A stretch of DNA of 64,000 bases from Ilumatobacter sp963746265 (GTDB taxonomy: Bacteria > Actinomycetota > Acidimicrobiia > Acidimicrobiales > Ilumatobacteraceae). Positions 44,390 to 53,530 of the stretch are shown here, piece by piece. Position 1 is the stretch's first letter, and each line of letters starts with the position of its first letter. The stretch is from the NCBI GenBank assembly GCA_963746265.1, contig CAVVAM010000015.1, positions 310,001 to 374,000 on the forward strand, read 5' to 3'. Position numbers and translations under genes: made by a program. Below the pieces are notes generated by a model. It searched no databases. It was not told where the DNA came from and saw nothing but the letters and a program-made list of their open reading frames with translations.

Positions 44390-46219
44390 ATGGTGCATTC
44401 GATGTCACGCTTCGTTGCGATCTGCTCACTCGTCGTCGGCGCGCTCGTGCTGCCGGGTGTCACCGCGTCCGCACAGGAATCGACGACGACCACCCTGCCC
44501 GCCCCGACCACGACGACGACCCTGCCCACCCCGACCACGACGACGACCCTCCCCGCCCCGACCACGACCGCACGACCGACGACGACCCTGCCCACCCCGA
44601 CCACGACCGCACGACCGACGACAACGGTGCCGACCGCCCCGCAGACGACCACGAAACCGACCAGATCGCCCACGACACCACCAGCTTCGCCGTCGACCAC
44701 TCCCCGCTGCACGCCGGCCACGACGACGACCACCACGACCACTTTGCCCGGCGCCACCACGACCACGACCACGACCCTGGCGGGGCCGACCACCACGACC
44801 ACGACGACGGTGCCGCCACCGCCCTGTCCGACGACCACGCCCGCGCCATCGGTCGCCCCGGCTCCCTCGCCGGCGCCGGCACCACCCCAGCCGGCGAGCC
44901 CGCCCGCCGGGCTCGGTGTCGACATCCCCGAAGACCTCGGTTACATCCTCCTCACCATCCGAACGCTCGAGTCGGGAGGTCGGTACGACGCACCCCCGAA
45001 CAAGGGTCGGGCCTCGGGCGCGTACCAGTTCATCGCCAGCACCTGGAACAACTACCGGGGCTACCCTCATGCCTACCTCGCCCCGAAGGAGATCCAGGAC
45101 GAACGGGCGCTCGCCGACGTGCGGTCGATCCTGTGGACCTGGAAGGGCGACGTCTCGATGGTGCCGGTCATCTGGTACTACCCGAAGGCTGCCAAGCAGA
45201 CCGAACTGATGGACGAGGTGCCGCTGCCCCAGTTCGGCAATCGCCTGACGGTTCGCGAGTACCAGCGCCGCTGGCTCGAAGTGCTGGCGTTCATCACGGG
45301 CGACCCAACCGGGTTCAGCTTGGCACTCGCCCCGCCGGGACTGCAGTACCTCTCCGGCCTCCCACCCGAGTTCGAGCGCAGCACGGCCGAACTCGAAGAC
45401 ATCGCCTTCCCGGTGCTCGGCAGCGCCGTGGTCGCTCCACCGCAGACCTGCGGGCACGACGCGTGCGAGCCCGGTTCGGCGGCGGTCATCTACGGCCAGA
45501 AGCTGCAACCGGTGCTCGCGGCCGCGGACGGCGTGGTCACTGCCGTCGAGTACGGCGACCCGATCTCGGGCGCGGTCACACTGACGCTGACCGATGTCGC
45601 CGGCCGAACGTTCCACTACGCGGGCTTCAACGACGATCATCCGGGCACGGTCGACGGCGACGCCGACCCGTCGCTGCGGTTCACGGCGCTCGGCAACGTC
45701 GGAGCCACGGTTCGCGCCGGCCAGATCCTCGGCTTCATGGGTGACACCGACCCGATGCCGTACGACGAGAACCGCGGCGCACCGACGTCCGCCGTCTGGC
45801 CGCACATCCGGCTCACCATCCGCGACCACACCGGGCTCCGCCTGGACACCGATTCACTCGTGGTCTCCGCGCAGCGGGCGCAGGCGTGTCACGTCGGCAT
45901 CGGGCCGTGGTCGGTGCCGGTCGACGAACGGCTGGAGGAAAACGAGGCGGGACGTGACGACGTCGAGGTCGACGCGATCCTCAACGGCGGCTGGACGCTC
46001 GAGTCCGACGGCACCGTGACGGCCTTCGGACGATCGGCACTGATCCTCGCACCGGAAGGCTGTGAGTGGGCCCCGAACGACGCGTTCGGTCCCGGGGCCT
46101 CCGGGAACCGGCCGCCCGAGGGCTGGGACGACGACTTCATGGTGCCGACACAGCACCTGGTGACCGGGATGTTGAGGGCGAACGCGGTCATGCCCGTCGG
46201 GCTGGTTCGATCAGGTTGA
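44390..46219 (+). CDS. Secreted wall protein: transglycosylase-like plus degenerate M23-like domain
   Basis: The 609-residue exported protein has a signal peptide (FVAICSLVVGALVLPGVTASA), then a Thr/Pro-rich linker of about 150 residues. A lysozyme-like segment follows (YILLTIRTLESGGRYDAP, GASGAYQF-like SGAYQFIASTWNNY) with the catalytic-type Glu. The second half recalls LytM/M23 (VLAAADGVVTAVEYGD, VRAGQILGFMGDT). The closing HxH is WPHIRLTI, losing one zinc ligand, so that domain is probably inactive. ATG 44402 is an alternative start. TAGCGT at 44340-44345 may be its -10 element. Confidence 0.75.
   Translation: MVHSMSRFVAICSLVVGALVLPGVTASAQESTTTTLPAPTTTTTLPTPTTTTTLPAPTTTARPTTTLPTPTTTARPTTTVPTAPQTTTKPTRSPTTPPASPSTTPRCTPATTTTTTTTLPGATTTTTTTLAGPTTTTTTTVPPPPCPTTTPAPSVAPAPSPAPAPPQPASPPAGLGVDIPEDLGYILLTIRTLESGGRYDAPPNKGRASGAYQFIASTWNNYRGYPHAYLAPKEIQDERALADVRSILWTWKGDVSMVPVIWYYPKAAKQTELMDEVPLPQFGNRLTVREYQRRWLEVLAFITGDPTGFSLALAPPGLQYLSGLPPEFERSTAELEDIAFPVLGSAVVAPPQTCGHDACEPGSAAVIYGQKLQPVLAAADGVVTAVEYGDPISGAVTLTLTDVAGRTFHYAGFNDDHPGTVDGDADPSLRFTALGNVGATVRAGQILGFMGDTDPMPYDENRGAPTSAVWPHIRLTIRDHTGLRLDTDSLVVSAQRAQACHVGIGPWSVPVDERLEENEAGRDDVEVDAILNGGWTLESDGTVTAFGRSALILAPEGCEWAPNDAFGPGASGNRPPEGWDDDFMVPTQHLVTGMLRANAVMPVGLVRSG
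44484..44639 (+). repeat. Imperfect tandem repeats coding the Thr/Pro linker
   Basis: Repeats of about 27 and 39 bases (built on ACGACGACCCTGCCC and CCGACCACGACC) encode TTTTLPAP/TPTT units of the secreted wall protein. Such tracts can vary in length by slippage. Confidence 0.8.
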
Positions 46220-46421
46220 TCTCGTCGAGCACCTCGTCGAGCGCGTTCGCGGCCGTGATCCCTGTGAACCGCTGCCGCGTCTCCGGCGTGCCGCAGCTCG
46301 GCGCCGGTGCGAGCACGGTCCACGGCCGCGGCTGACCGAACCGATCGACGTCGAGGATCTCGCTCGTGCGGCACGCTCGCGGCTCTTCCGCGACCGCTGA
46401 CGATCGGACCGGCGACGTCAG
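46188..46421 (-). CDS. Possible small protein downstream of the desulfhydrase-like gene
   Basis: The minus frame ending at 46188 reads like protein in its second half (DVDRFGQPRPWTVLAPAPS, then ITAANALDEVLDEINLIEP). No ATG or GTG start fits this. A CTG at 46421 would overlap the upstream stop as CTGA and give 77 residues. A GTG inside would give only about 42. It overlaps the 3' end of the convergent wall-protein gene by 32 bases. It could be a real small gene or the remnant of one. Confidence 0.35.
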   Translation of the reverse strand: MTSPVRSSAVAEEPRACRTSEILDVDRFGQPRPWTVLAPAPSCGTPETRQRFTGITAANALDEVLDEINLIEPARRA

Positions 46422-47422
46422 TCGGGTGCTCCACCGGGCGAGAACAGCGACGGCATCCCACCGGTGTGGATGAACACGACGTCGCCACCACCCGACCAGC
46501 GGCCGGCCTCGGCGTTCCCGATCAAGCCGGCCAGGCCCTTGCCGCTGTACACGCGATCGAGCACCCAGCCGCCGTGGCGAGCCGCCCACCTGATCGCTGC
46601 GTCGCCGGCCCGCGTCGGCACGCCGTAGTCGTCGCCCATCCAACCAGGATCGATCCGGACGTCGTTGCGGTCGACGATCGACCGGTCCCCCCCGATCAAC
46701 TCGACCGTGTCGGCGGTGAGCTCGGTGATGTCGGGCAAGCCCATGTTGACGCCCTTCGCGACACCGATCGCCAGCACCTCGGGGACGTCGCGACCGCGCG
46801 CCCGCAGCAGTGCCTGCCCCGCGAGCAGGCCGGCGTGGGTGCCGCCGCTCGACGTCGTGTGCACGATCGCCGCCGGCTCGACGCCCTGCGCCTCGCACTG
46901 CTCCAGGATCTCGAGGAACGCGATCGCGTACCCGACCGCCCCGACTGCCGTCGAACCACCGATCGGGATCGCGTACGGCGCCGCCCCGGTCGACCGCAAC
47001 TCGTCGGTGAGCGCCTCACGGGCGATCTCGAGTTCGCCCCAGTGACTCCCCTGCGCCCCGGTGAAGTGCGACTGGGCACCGAAGAGTGCCGACAGGAGCT
47101 GGTTGCCGCTCGCAACGGATGGCCGATCGCCGGACAACACGAGATGTACGTCCATCCCCAGGATCGAGCCGGCGGCAGCCGTCATGCGGCAGTGGTTGGA
47201 CTGGGCCGCGCCGACCGTCACGAGCGACCGTGCACCCTTGGCCACGGCTTCACCGCACAGGAACTCGAGCTTGCGGGCCTTGTTGCCGCCCATGCCGAGA
47301 CCGGTCAGGTCGTCGCGCTTCACCCACAGTCGCGACCCGCCCGGCAACGTCGGCCCACGCTCGAGCGCCGTCGGGAGCGTCGCCAGACGCGCCCTTGGAA
47401 GATGACCGAACACCGTTGGCAT
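46418..47422 (-). CDS. D-cysteine desulfhydrase / ACC deaminase-like PLP enzyme
   Basis: This 334-residue fold-type II PLP enzyme has the PLP-binding lysine in GMGGNKARKLEF, AAQSNHCRMTAAAG after it, and HTTSSGGTHAGLLAG as the phosphate-binding loop. The group includes D-cysteine desulfhydrase (DcyD) and 1-aminocyclopropane-1-carboxylate deaminase, and I cannot separate them. The ATG at 47422 abuts the divergent ung gene, with almost no room for two promoters. Confidence 0.85.
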   Translation of the reverse strand: MPTVFGHLPRARLATLPTALERGPTLPGGSRLWVKRDDLTGLGMGGNKARKLEFLCGEAVAKGARSLVTVGAAQSNHCRMTAAAGSILGMDVHLVLSGDRPSVASGNQLLSALFGAQSHFTGAQGSHWGELEIAREALTDELRSTGAAPYAIPIGGSTAVGAVGYAIAFLEILEQCEAQGVEPAAIVHTTSSGGTHAGLLAGQALLRARGRDVPEVLAIGVAKGVNMGLPDITELTADTVELIGGDRSIVDRNDVRIDPGWMGDDYGVPTRAGDAAIRWAARHGGWVLDRVYSGKGLAGLIGNAEAGRWSGGGDVVFIHTGGMPSLFSPGGAPD

Positions 47423-47438
47423 GATAGGCACATCAGGT

Positions 47439-48095
47439 GTGACGACGGATTGGAACCCGCTGCTGCGCACCGAGTTCGACGAGCCCTACTGGACGTCGCT
47501 GCAGCAATTCGTCGCCGGCGAGCGGGCGCAGGCCCCGGTCTACCCTCCTCACGATCAGGTGTTCGCGGCCCTGCACCTCACTCCGTATGCCGACACCCGG
47601 GTGATGATCCTCGGTCAGGACCCGTACCACGGTCCCGGCCAGGCACACGGGCTGGCGTTCTCCGTGCGTCCGGGCGTCCGGATCCCGCCGTCGCTCGCCA
47701 ACATCCATCGTGAGCTCGAGGACGATGTCGGTGTCCCGCCACCGGATCACGGCAACCTCGAATCGTGGGCCCGAGGAGGTGTGCTCCTGCTGAACACGAC
47801 ACTGACGGTCCGCGGGGGCCAGGCGGCATCCCACCAGGGCAAGGGGTGGGAACGGTTCACGGATCGAGTGATCGGCGTCGTCGATGCGAAACGCGAACAC
47901 GTGGTGTTCATCCTCTGGGGCGGCCACGCCCGCAAGAAGAAGTCGCTGATCGACCAAACCCGCCACACGGTCCTGGAGTCGCCCCATCCGTCCCCGCTGT
48001 CGGCGCACAACGGATTCTTCGGCAGCCGGCCGTTCAGCTGCGCGAACGACGCGCTGGTGGCCCACGGACAGCAACCGATCGATTGGAGTCTCTGA
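47439..48095 (+). CDS. ung: Uracil-DNA glycosylase, family 1
   Basis: Removes uracil from DNA to begin base excision repair. Both family-1 motifs are present: GQDPYHGPGQAHGLAF with the water-activating Asp, and HPSPLSAHNGFFGSRPFS as the DNA-intercalation loop, plus LLLNTTLTV. GTG 47439 gives 218 residues. ATG 47421 is an alternative, but it would overlap the divergent gene's start codon. The stop overlaps the next gene's ATG (TGATG). Confidence 0.95.
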   Translation: MTTDWNPLLRTEFDEPYWTSLQQFVAGERAQAPVYPPHDQVFAALHLTPYADTRVMILGQDPYHGPGQAHGLAFSVRPGVRIPPSLANIHRELEDDVGVPPPDHGNLESWARGGVLLLNTTLTVRGGQAASHQGKGWERFTDRVIGVVDAKREHVVFILWGGHARKKKSLIDQTRHTVLESPHPSPLSAHNGFFGSRPFSCANDALVAHGQQPIDWSL

Positions 48096-48973
48096 TGCCC
48101 TGGAGCGACCATCCGAAGGTCGTGGCGATGCGACGCAGGAGCGGCGTCGTCGACGTCGCCGTCGAAACGCTCGACGGCATGCGCCGGCACCAGACCGGCC
48201 GCAACGCCGCGTTCCTCACCTACTACGGGTTCCTGACGTTGTTCCCGCTGTTCCTCGCCGCGAGCACGATCGTCGGCTTCGTGCTCGAGAACCGGCCCGA
48301 GCTTCGTGACGATCTGGTCGGATCGGCGGTCGAGTCCGTCCCGTTCATCGGTGACGAGATCGCGAGCGGCACGATCACGGGGAGCTGGTGGGCATTGTTC
48401 ATCGGTCTGGGCGCGGCGCTGTGGGGCTCGATGAAGGCGTTCATCGGCCTCCAGCTCGCGTACGACGACACCTGGGAGATCCCGGTCGACGAGCGTGCCG
48501 CGTTCGTGACGAAGCGATTGCGGGCACTGATCGGGCTGGCGGTCATCGGCGGCGCCCAGGTCGGGACGGTGGCGCTCGCCTCGGTCGTCGACCAGGCCGG
48601 CCTCCCGCGCTTCGGACAGACCCTGATCATCCTCGGTGGGCTCGTGATCAACGTCGTCGTGACGCTTGCGATGTACCGGTTCCTGACGTCGTTCGAGACG
48701 ACGTGGCGGATGGTGTTCGTCGGCGCCGTGTTCTGCGGCGCGCTCTACACCGCACTGCAGTTCGCCGGTACGGCGCTCACACGCCGGCTCCTGCAGAGTG
48801 CCGAGACGTACGGCAACTTCGCCGGCGTGCTGGCCCTGCTCAGCTGGCTCAGCCTGCACGCGATCATCAACCTGTTCGGGGCCGAGATCAACGCAGGGAT
48901 CCATCGGCTGCACCTTCGCGATCGGGCGACGGACTCGCCGATGCTCGCCGAGCAGCCGCTCGCCGACGTGTGA
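48095..48973 (+). CDS. YihY/BrkB-family membrane protein
   Basis: This 292-residue protein has six hydrophobic segments. The family features are the early AFLTYYGFLTLFPLFLAASTIVGF helix-loop, the RRLLQSAETYGNFAGVLALLSWL region and a closing NLFGAEINAG. The function is not established (an RNase BN label used in the past is wrong for this family). It is coupled to ung by a one-base overlap. Confidence 0.88.
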   Translation: MPWSDHPKVVAMRRRSGVVDVAVETLDGMRRHQTGRNAAFLTYYGFLTLFPLFLAASTIVGFVLENRPELRDDLVGSAVESVPFIGDEIASGTITGSWWALFIGLGAALWGSMKAFIGLQLAYDDTWEIPVDERAAFVTKRLRALIGLAVIGGAQVGTVALASVVDQAGLPRFGQTLIILGGLVINVVVTLAMYRFLTSFETTWRMVFVGAVFCGALYTALQFAGTALTRRLLQSAETYGNFAGVLALLSWLSLHAIINLFGAEINAGIHRLHLRDRATDSPMLAEQPLADV

Positions 48974-48983
48974 GCGACGGCCG

Positions 48984-50213
48984 TCATCGGAGCTCGGTGA
49001 CGATCACCGACGAGTGCTCGAGGGTGCGGTGCACCGGGCACTTGTCGGCGATCCGGAGCAGACCGGCCCGCTGGGCGTCGTCGAGCTCTCCGTCGAGCAC
49101 GAGCACCCGGGTGAACCGGTCGATCCGCCCGCCCGTCGCCGACACCCCGTCGACACCGGCCGCATCGCTCACGTGGAGCTGGTCGTGGGACACCTCGACC
49201 GACACCCGATCGAGTGGCAGCTGCTTGCGCTCTGCGTACATCCGCAACGTCATCGACGTGCAGGCGCCCAACGCGGCGCCGAGCAGGTCGTAGGGCCCCG
49301 GTCCGGCATCGAACCCGCCGATCGACACCGGCTCGTCGGCCAGGAACCGGTGCCGCCCCGTGACGACATGGTTGAGGAACGCACCCTGTGTCGTCTCGGC
49401 CACGACCACCTGCGCCGACGCCGGCGGCGCCTTCGTCGCGCCGCTCTGATCGGCGAGGTATCGGTGGGCCCACGTGCCGATCATCGACGCCGCGTACTCG
49501 GCGTCGACCACCCGGGTGAGCAGGTGATCGGCCGTATCCAGCGAGACGAAGCTCTTCGGGTGCTTGGCCGCCCCGTAGATGGCGGCCGCGTGTTCGACCC
49601 CGACGGTGTTGTCCACGGGCGAGTGCATGATGAGCAGCGCACCGTTGAACTCGGCGGCCGCCGCGGTCACGACGCCGTTGCGCAGATCGTCGACGAGTTG
49701 CCGACGGATGGTGAAACGGCGACCGTGCAGATCGACGCACGCCTCGCCGTGTTCGGCGATCTCGTCGAGAGCCCCGTCGAACAGCTGCGCGACGTGCCCG
49801 GCGTCGGAGGGAGCCCCGATCGTCGCGACCGCGGCGACCTCGGGAACCTTCGTCGCGGCGACGAGCACGGCGGCACCGCCGAGCGAGTGCCCGACGAGGA
49901 GTTGCGGTCCGGCGTGGTGCTCGCGGAGCCAGCCCGCCGCGGCGACGAGATCGGCGACGTTCGACGAGAAGTTCGTGTTGGCGAACTCGCCCTCGCTCGC
50001 ACCCAGCCCCGTGAAGTCGAACCGGAGCAAGCCGTACCCGAGGTCGGTGAGCCCGGCCGCGATCCTGGATGCCGCCTCGATGTCCTTGCTGCACGTGAAG
50101 CAGTGGGCGAACACGGCGAACGCCCGAGGCGGACCGGCGGGGAGATCGAGACGGGCCGACAGCGACGCGTTCTGGCTGCCGGGGAACGTGATGCGTTCGA
50201 ATCGTGCAGGCAC
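48984..50213 (-). CDS. Alpha/beta hydrolase fused to OsmC
   Basis: The 409-residue two-domain protein has an alpha/beta hydrolase at about residues 1-255, with nucleophile GHSLGG, an Asp in HSPVDNTV and a His in TADHLLTR. It is followed by an OsmC/Ohr-like domain at about 270-409. OsmC motifs are LGACTSMTLRMYA with one peroxidatic-type Cys and DKCPVHRTLE with the second. OsmC proteins reduce organic hydroperoxides. The fusion suggests hydrolysis of an ester next to detoxification of its peroxide (inference). GTG 50213 follows TACGTT by seven bases. Confidence 0.88.
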   Translation of the reverse strand: MPARFERITFPGSQNASLSARLDLPAGPPRAFAVFAHCFTCSKDIEAASRIAAGLTDLGYGLLRFDFTGLGASEGEFANTNFSSNVADLVAAAGWLREHHAGPQLLVGHSLGGAAVLVAATKVPEVAAVATIGAPSDAGHVAQLFDGALDEIAEHGEACVDLHGRRFTIRRQLVDDLRNGVVTAAAAEFNGALLIMHSPVDNTVGVEHAAAIYGAAKHPKSFVSLDTADHLLTRVVDAEYAASMIGTWAHRYLADQSGATKAPPASAQVVVAETTQGAFLNHVVTGRHRFLADEPVSIGGFDAGPGPYDLLGAALGACTSMTLRMYAERKQLPLDRVSVEVSHDQLHVSDAAGVDGVSATGGRIDRFTRVLVLDGELDDAQRAGLLRIADKCPVHRTLEHSSVIVTELR

Positions 50214-50220
50214 GCTGCGG

Positions 50221-50226
50221 AACGTA
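50221..50226 (-). promoter_or_regulatory. Probable -10 element (TACGTT) of the hydrolase-OsmC gene
   Basis: On the minus strand TACGTT ends seven bases before GTG 50213. Confidence 0.45.
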
Positions 50227-50286
50227 CCAGTCGTGCGACCGGATCGACCGTGTGATCGGGGGTCTGCCGCTGCGATACTCGGCGTC

Positions 50287-51624
50287 GTGGCGCTGCACAA
50301 CTCTTCCCCACCGCCGATCGTCCGGACGGTCCGGGAACAGCTGATCCGACCCCTCACCGACTTCCTCCACAAGGAGGCCAGCGCCGGCATCCTGCTCGTC
50401 GTCGCTGCGGCCGCCGCGCTGATCTGGGCGAACTCGCCCTGGCAGGACGGCTACTTCGACCTGTTCGCCACCGAGGCGTTCGTCGGCGTCGGCGACTTCG
50501 AGATCGCGCTCAACCTCAAGGAGTGGATCAATGATGCCGCGATGGTCCTGTTCTTCTTCGTCGTCGGGTTGGAGATCAAACGTGAACTGACCCAGGGCGA
50601 ATTGCGGGATCCTCGTCAGGCGGCCCTTCCGATCATCGCCGCGATCGGTGGCATGATCGTGCCCGCGACGATCTTCGCCAGCTTGAACGCGGGCGGCGAC
50701 GGCCAGGCCGGCTGGGGCATCCCCATGGCGACCGACATCGCGATCGTGATGGGTGTCGTCGCCCTGCTCGGATCGCGTGCTCCTTCCTGGCTCAAGCTCT
50801 TCCTGCTCGCGCTGGCCATCGTCGACGACATCGGTGCGATCCTGGTGATCGCCGTCTTCTACTCCCAGGGCGTGTCGTACCAGTGGCTCGCCCTTGCGAT
50901 CGGCGCCGTCGCGGTGGCAGCGCTCGCACGTAACACGGTGCAGTCGATCGGCTTCTACATCGTGTTGGGCGTGACCTGCTGGTTGGGTCTCCAGCAGGCC
51001 AACATCCATCCGACGCTGGCGGGGGTCGCGTTCGGCATGATGGCGCCGGTCACACCGTTCCGGAGCAGCGGCATGGTCGACGCCGATGAGCTCGCCGAGA
51101 ACCCGAACGTGATGAACGCGCTCCTGGTCGCCGAGCAGGCTCGGGACAGCGTGTCGGTGGTCGAATGGCTCGAGCACAAGTTGCATCCGCTGTCGGCGTT
51201 CCTCGTGGTGCCGGTCTTCGCGCTCGCGAATGCCGGGATCCGGGTGCCTGCCGATCAGCTCGGCGACGCCTTCACGAGCCCTGTCACGTGGGGGGTCATC
51301 CTCGGGCTCGTCGTCGGCAAGACGGTGGGGATCTCGGTGTTCACGTTGCTCGCCGTGGCGCTGCGTGTGGGGGCGCTCCCGACCGGGGTCACACCTCGTT
51401 ACGTGCTCGGCGCGGGTGCGCTCGGCGGGATCGGCTTCACCGTGTCGCTGTTCGTGACCGAGCTGGCCTTCGGCGAGGAAGAGGTCGGCACCGCCGCTCG
51501 CCTGGGCGTGTTGGTGGCATCGTTGACGGCAGCGGTCATCGGCACCCTGATCATGGTCCCGGGTAGGGTCGAAGACGACCACTCGATGGACGACAACGTG
51601 CCCGAGCCGGTCACCGTCGCCTGA
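50287..51624 (+). CDS. nhaA: Na+/H+ antiporter NhaA
   Basis: This 445-residue transporter exchanges sodium for protons across the inner membrane. The NhaA pattern is clear: SAGILLVVAAAAALIWANSPW, EIKRELTQGELRDPRQAALP, and MATDIAIVMGVVALLG followed by ALAIVDDIGAILVIA. The two adjacent aspartates are the ion-binding pair. The GTG start at 50287 fits the family N-terminus. The C-terminal tail beyond the last helix is short and acidic. Confidence 0.94.
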   Translation: MALHNSSPPPIVRTVREQLIRPLTDFLHKEASAGILLVVAAAAALIWANSPWQDGYFDLFATEAFVGVGDFEIALNLKEWINDAAMVLFFFVVGLEIKRELTQGELRDPRQAALPIIAAIGGMIVPATIFASLNAGGDGQAGWGIPMATDIAIVMGVVALLGSRAPSWLKLFLLALAIVDDIGAILVIAVFYSQGVSYQWLALAIGAVAVAALARNTVQSIGFYIVLGVTCWLGLQQANIHPTLAGVAFGMMAPVTPFRSSGMVDADELAENPNVMNALLVAEQARDSVSVVEWLEHKLHPLSAFLVVPVFALANAGIRVPADQLGDAFTSPVTWGVILGLVVGKTVGISVFTLLAVALRVGALPTGVTPRYVLGAGALGGIGFTVSLFVTELAFGEEEVGTAARLGVLVASLTAAVIGTLIMVPGRVEDDHSMDDNVPEPVTVA

Positions 51625-51712
51625 TCCACGCACTTCCCGGTAGCGGTGCGCGTCGACTAGAACTTGCGCATACGGCGAGTTCGGCGTGGGCTGAGCTCGC
51701 CGTCGCCGACTC

Positions 51713-53530
51713 ATGTTGCTCGCTGCCTCCGAATCTGCCATCGGCCCCACGCTCGCGGTCATCGTGGGCATCGGGATGCTCGCCCAGTGGCTGGCCTGGC
51801 GGTCGCAGATCCCGTCGATCATCCTGCTGCTGGTCGCCGGACTGCTGCTGGGTCCGGTCTTCGGAGTCATCGACCCGGACGCGTTCCTCGGCGGCACGTT
51901 GTTTCCGGTCGTGTCGCTCTCCGTCGCGCTGATCCTCTTCGAAGGAGGGCTCGACCTCCCACCGCGCGAGCTCAGATCGACCGGCACGGTCGTCCGTCGA
52001 CTGATCACGGTCGGCGCGGTCATCACGTTCTTCGTCGGAATCTGGGGCGCCGAGCAGCTGTTCGACATCAGCCGTGGGGCGGCGGCCGTGCTGGCCGCGG
52101 TGCTCGTGGTGACCGGTCCGACGGTGGTCGGCCCACTGCTGCGCTTCGTCCGCCCGAACGGACGCACCGGGCCGATGTTGCGCGCCGAGGGCATCCTGAT
52201 CGACCCGATCGGGGCGACGGCGTCGCTCGTCGCGTTCGAAGCGGCGCTCACCGAAGACACGGGCGAGGCCCTCAGCACCATCCTGGGCGTGATCGGCCTG
52301 ACACTGGTCGCCGGTATCGGCATCGGCTTCCTCGTCGCCTATGTGCTGGATCAGGCGATGCGTCGTTTCCTGATCCCCGACCACCTCGGCAATCCGATCA
52401 CGCTCGCGTTCGTGATCGTGGCCTTCGTCGTCAGCAACGAGGTGCAGGAGGAGGCCGGGCTCCTGACGGTGACCGTGATGGGCATCTGGTTGGCACGCCG
52501 CGACTCGGCCGCCGTGCGAAGTCTGCTCGACTTCAACGAGAGTCTGCGAACGCTGCTGATCTCGGCCCTGTTCATCCTGCTGGCGGCACGGATCGAGACC
52601 GACCAGCTGCGAGACGTCGCCCTCCCATCGATCGCATTCCTGGCGCTGCTGGTGTTGGTCGCCCGCCCACTGTCGGTGATCGTCTCGACGGTTCGCACGT
52701 CGCTGTCGTGGCGTGAACGCGTGTTCCTCATGGCGATGGCACCACGCGGCATCGTCGCCGCGGCCGTGTCGGCGATCTTCGCGCTCCGGCTCGAGGAGGA
52801 GGGGGTACGCGGCGCCGAGCTGATCGTGCCGATCGTGTTCCTGGTGATCATCGGCACGATCGTGGTCTACGGCTTCCTCGCCGGCCCGATCGCCCGGGCA
52901 CTGGGCTTGGCCGAGGCCCGCGCCAACGGGGTGCTGATCGTCGGCGCGCACGCGGTGGCACGGGGATTGGCGTCGGCACTGCGCGACCTCGACGTCACGA
53001 CGATGCTGGTCGACACCGACCCCTACAACGTGACGCGATCGGTGGCACTCGGTCTGCCGGCACGCCGGCTCAGCGTGTTGACCGAGGAGGCGGCCCACGA
53101 GCTCGATCTCCGGGGTATCGGTCGAATCATCGCGATGACGTCGAACGACGAGGTGAACGCGCTCGCGGCGACCCGATTCTCACGCCAGTTCGGTCGTCGC
53201 GAGACCTTCCAGCTGGCACCCAACGAGGAGCGCCGGAACGGAGCCCTCCCCGAGGAGCTGCTCGGGCGCATCGTCGGCATCGACGGGCTCGACTACGCGA
53301 CCATCGACGAGCGCGCCCGTCAGGGCTGGCGGGTGCGTTCGGCGCCGGCGACCCCGTCGATCGACGCGATGGCCGAGGGTGGCCTGTACATCCCGATGGC
53401 GAGGGTGTTCGAGGGACAACTCAGCTTCATCTGTCGCAACGACCCGGTTCCCACGCAGGGCACGGTGATCGGTCTGGCCGCTCCATCCGTCCAGAAGGAG
53501 CTCGACGGCGAGAACATCGTCGAGCGGTGA
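51713..53530 (+). CDS. CPA-type cation/proton antiporter with C-terminal TrkA-N-like domain
   Basis: The 605-residue protein has about 12 membrane helices in the first 400 residues, with SIILLLVAGLLLGPVFG and ILFEGGLDLPPREL. A cytosolic Rossmann-like domain follows (GVLIVGAHAVARGLASALRD, LVDTDPYNV), resembling TrkA-N/KefC regulators. Helix 5 carries LIDPIGATASL, the ND/DD-type site. NhaP/CPA1 and KefC/CPA2 labels both remain open. It follows nhaA by 88 bases, so this is a salt or pH homeostasis pair. Confidence 0.88.
   Translation: MLLAASESAIGPTLAVIVGIGMLAQWLAWRSQIPSIILLLVAGLLLGPVFGVIDPDAFLGGTLFPVVSLSVALILFEGGLDLPPRELRSTGTVVRRLITVGAVITFFVGIWGAEQLFDISRGAAAVLAAVLVVTGPTVVGPLLRFVRPNGRTGPMLRAEGILIDPIGATASLVAFEAALTEDTGEALSTILGVIGLTLVAGIGIGFLVAYVLDQAMRRFLIPDHLGNPITLAFVIVAFVVSNEVQEEAGLLTVTVMGIWLARRDSAAVRSLLDFNESLRTLLISALFILLAARIETDQLRDVALPSIAFLALLVLVARPLSVIVSTVRTSLSWRERVFLMAMAPRGIVAAAVSAIFALRLEEEGVRGAELIVPIVFLVIIGTIVVYGFLAGPIARALGLAEARANGVLIVGAHAVARGLASALRDLDVTTMLVDTDPYNVTRSVALGLPARRLSVLTEEAAHELDLRGIGRIIAMTSNDEVNALAATRFSRQFGRRETFQLAPNEERRNGALPEELLGRIVGIDGLDYATIDERARQGWRVRSAPATPSIDAMAEGGLYIPMARVFEGQLSFICRNDPVPTQGTVIGLAAPSVQKELDGENIVER

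Noticed and set aside
44484..44639. Tandem repeats as a CRISPR array
   Set aside because: Units are contiguous, have no unique spacers, and lie in frame inside a gene encoding a Thr/Pro linker.
47421..47423. ATG 47421 as the ung start
   Set aside because: It overlaps the start codon of the divergent gene. GTG 47439 still keeps the whole conserved domain, although the ATG cannot be excluded.
48745..52323. Very long (1192-residue) minus-strand frame across nhaA and the hydrolase-OsmC gene
   Set aside because: It is an artefact of GC-rich DNA. The conserved NhaA and hydrolase/OsmC proteins occupy other frames and explain the sequence.
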